Source of the DNA: Citromicrobium sp. JLT1363
GTDB taxonomy: Bacteria; Pseudomonadota; Alphaproteobacteria; Sphingomonadales; Sphingomonadaceae
Direction: 5' to 3'
Assembly: GCF_000186705.1 (NCBI RefSeq)
Contig: NZ_AEUE01000006.1
Location: forward strand, 1 to 64,000
Length of the DNA stretch: 64,000 bases
Position numbers and translations under genes: made by a program
Notes under the pieces: generated by a model
Seen by the model: only the letters and a program-made list of their open reading frames with translations
What the model was told of the DNA's origin: nothing
Databases searched by the model: none
In this document: positions 62,878-64,000 of the stretch, piece after piece
Layout: each line of letters begins with the position of its first letter
Position numbering within the stretch: position 1 is the first letter of the stretch

Positions 62878-64000
62878 TGGACTACGCGAATTCCTTTGGC
62901 CACATCGTGCCCGAACTGGTGCTGACCGGTGCGGCGCTGGCGCTGCTGCTGGTTTCCGCCTTCGCGGGCGACAAGGCGAGCCGTCTCGTCTCGATCCTGG
63001 CGGCGGTCGCGCTGGGCGGGGCTGGCGCATTTGCTGCCTCGACCCTCGCCGAGGGTTCGAGCGGTGCAGCCGCAGTGGCCTTCGGCGGCCTCCTGAGCGC
63101 CGATGCCTTCGCGGGCTTTGCCAAGCTGCTGATGTATATCGCGGCGATCGGGTGCCTGATGATCGCACCCGGTTTCTTCGACCATCGCAAGGCGATGAAG
63201 CCCGAATACCCCGTGCTGGTCCTGTTCGCGACGGTGGGCATGAGCATCATGGTCTCCGCGACAGACCTGATCACGCTGTATATCGGCCTAGAACTCAACA
63301 GCCTCGCCGCGTACGTCCTCGCCAGCTTCTTGCGCAACGACAGCCGTTCGGCCGAAGCAGGCCTCAAGTATTTCGTGCTCGGCGCGCTTGCCAGCGGCAT
63401 CCTGCTTTACGGGATGAGCCTGACCTACGGCTTCACCGGGACCACCAGCTTCGACGGAATCCGCATCGCGCAGGAAACCGGCCTCTCGACCGGGGCGCTG
63501 TTCGGCCTGATCTTCGTGCTGGCAGGCCTTGCCTTCAAGATCAGCGCCGTGCCGTTCCACATGTGGACGCCCGACGTGTACGAGGGTGCGCCCACGCCGG
63601 TGACGACCTTCTTCGCCACCGCGCCAAAGGTGGCGGCCATCGTGCTGACCGCGCGCGTCGCGCTCGATGCCTTCGGTTCGCAGCCCGATGCATGGCGGCA
63701 GGTGGTGATCTTCGCCGCGCTAGCCTCCATCGTGGTCGGCGCGCTTGGCGCGATCGGTCAGAACAACCTCAAGCGCCTGCTGGCCTATTCGTCGATCAAC
63801 AATGTCGGCTTCATCCTGGTCGGCCTGGCCGCGGCCAGTGCCGAAGGCGCGAGCGCGATGCTCTTCTACCTCGCGATCTACGTCGTGATGTCGCTCGGCA
63901 GCTTTGCCGCGGTGCTGATGCTGCGCAACGGGGACGGCGACAACCTCGAGACTTTCGAGGATATTGCCGGTCTCTCCAGCACGCGTCCGGGCATTGCCTG
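62877..64000 (+). CDS. nuoN: NADH-quinone oxidoreductase subunit N (5' part; cut by window end)
   Basis: NuoN (ND2) is the third antiporter-like subunit. The frame from ATG 62877, overlapping the nuoM stop by one base, stays open to the window end, giving about 374 residues. Features include LYIGLELNSLAAYVLASF, VPFHMWTPDVYEGAPTPVT and NNLKRLLAYSSINNVGFIL with the conserved lysine region. The gene is incomplete only because the window stops. Confidence 0.95.
   Translation, partial: MDYANSFGHIVPELVLTGAALALLLVSAFAGDKASRLVSILAAVALGGAGAFAASTLAEGSSGAAAVAFGGLLSADAFAGFAKLLMYIAAIGCLMIAPGFFDHRKAMKPEYPVLVLFATVGMSIMVSATDLITLYIGLELNSLAAYVLASFLRNDSRSAEAGLKYFVLGALASGILLYGMSLTYGFTGTTSFDGIRIAQETGLSTGALFGLIFVLAGLAFKISAVPFHMWTPDVYEGAPTPVTTFFATAPKVAAIVLTARVALDAFGSQPDAWRQVVIFAALASIVVGALGAIGQNNLKRLLAYSSINNVGFILVGLAAASAEGASAMLFYLAIYVVMSLGSFAAVLMLRNGDGDNLETFEDIAGLSSTRPGIA

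Noticed and set aside
1-64000. CRISPR array, tRNA, rRNA, insertion sequence or prophage
   Set aside because: No regularly spaced repeats, transposase or integrase motifs, or cloverleaf/rRNA sequences were noticed on reading; a dedicated scan (e.g. tRNAscan, Infernal) was not possible.

Overview
The window is high-GC DNA with the gene content of an aerobic alphaproteobacterium of the order Sphingomonadales, most likely an Erythrobacteraceae member (Erythrobacter/Qipengyuania/Altererythrobacter type). The pointers are the XrtA (exosortase A) exopolysaccharide locus in its sphingomonad form, an RNase E with a large acidic insertion in its S1 domain, an RF2 without programmed frameshift, and a proton-pumping nuo operon carrying extra reading frames. 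This placement is inference from family knowledge; no search was run. No rRNA, tRNA, CRISPR array, insertion sequence or prophage was recognised, so the region reads as core chromosome with a few embedded oddities.

Layout. 1-4681 (+): ispE, an N-formylglutamate amidohydrolase-like gene, a small lipoprotein, the bifunctional NAD(P)H-hydrate repair enzyme and rlmD. 4678-7480 (-): GNAT/FemAB-like protein, acyl carrier protein and two alpha/beta-hydrolase-fold proteins of the XrtA system, divergent from 7544-10311 (+), an acyl-CoA ligase and a PLP decarboxylase of the same system. 10489-23426 (+): one compact exopolysaccharide/XrtA operon with export lipoprotein, chain-length regulator, tyrosine autokinase, outer-membrane protein, AAA ATPase, polysaccharide deacetylase, FemAB-like protein, glycosyltransferase, exosortase A fused to an EpsI domain, and an asparagine-synthase-like amidotransferase. 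It is followed by an RpfF-type crotonase (23560-24486) that could make a DSF-family signal.

24491-47563: housekeeping and metabolism. Pirin, zapE, a PaaI-type thioesterase and sdhB (all -), an SDR (+), a haloalkane dehalogenase and RNase E (-), a cell-wall amidase, PBP1A, prfB, an exported methyltransferase-like lipoprotein, a nitronate-monooxygenase-like flavoprotein with a Cys cluster, an esterase (all +), amt and a D-2-hydroxyacid dehydrogenase (-), an SH3 protein (+), a thiolase (-), a coniferyl-aldehyde-type dehydrogenase and a predicted exported beta-propeller protein (+).

47673-64000 (+): the respiratory complex I operon nuoA-nuoN (nuoN runs off the end). It is interrupted by six non-nuo reading frames: a lipoprotein between nuoC and nuoD, three tiny membrane proteins between nuoE and nuoF, a lower-GC membrane-anchored protein between nuoF and nuoG, and an exported protein between nuoH and nuoI. 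A REP-like inverted pair of palindromes lies between nuoD and nuoE. Nearly all of these genes are joined by start/stop overlaps, so they are expected to be co-translated with the complex I subunits. These interlopers, the XrtA small-molecule module and the RpfF-like gene are the most interesting parts of the window.
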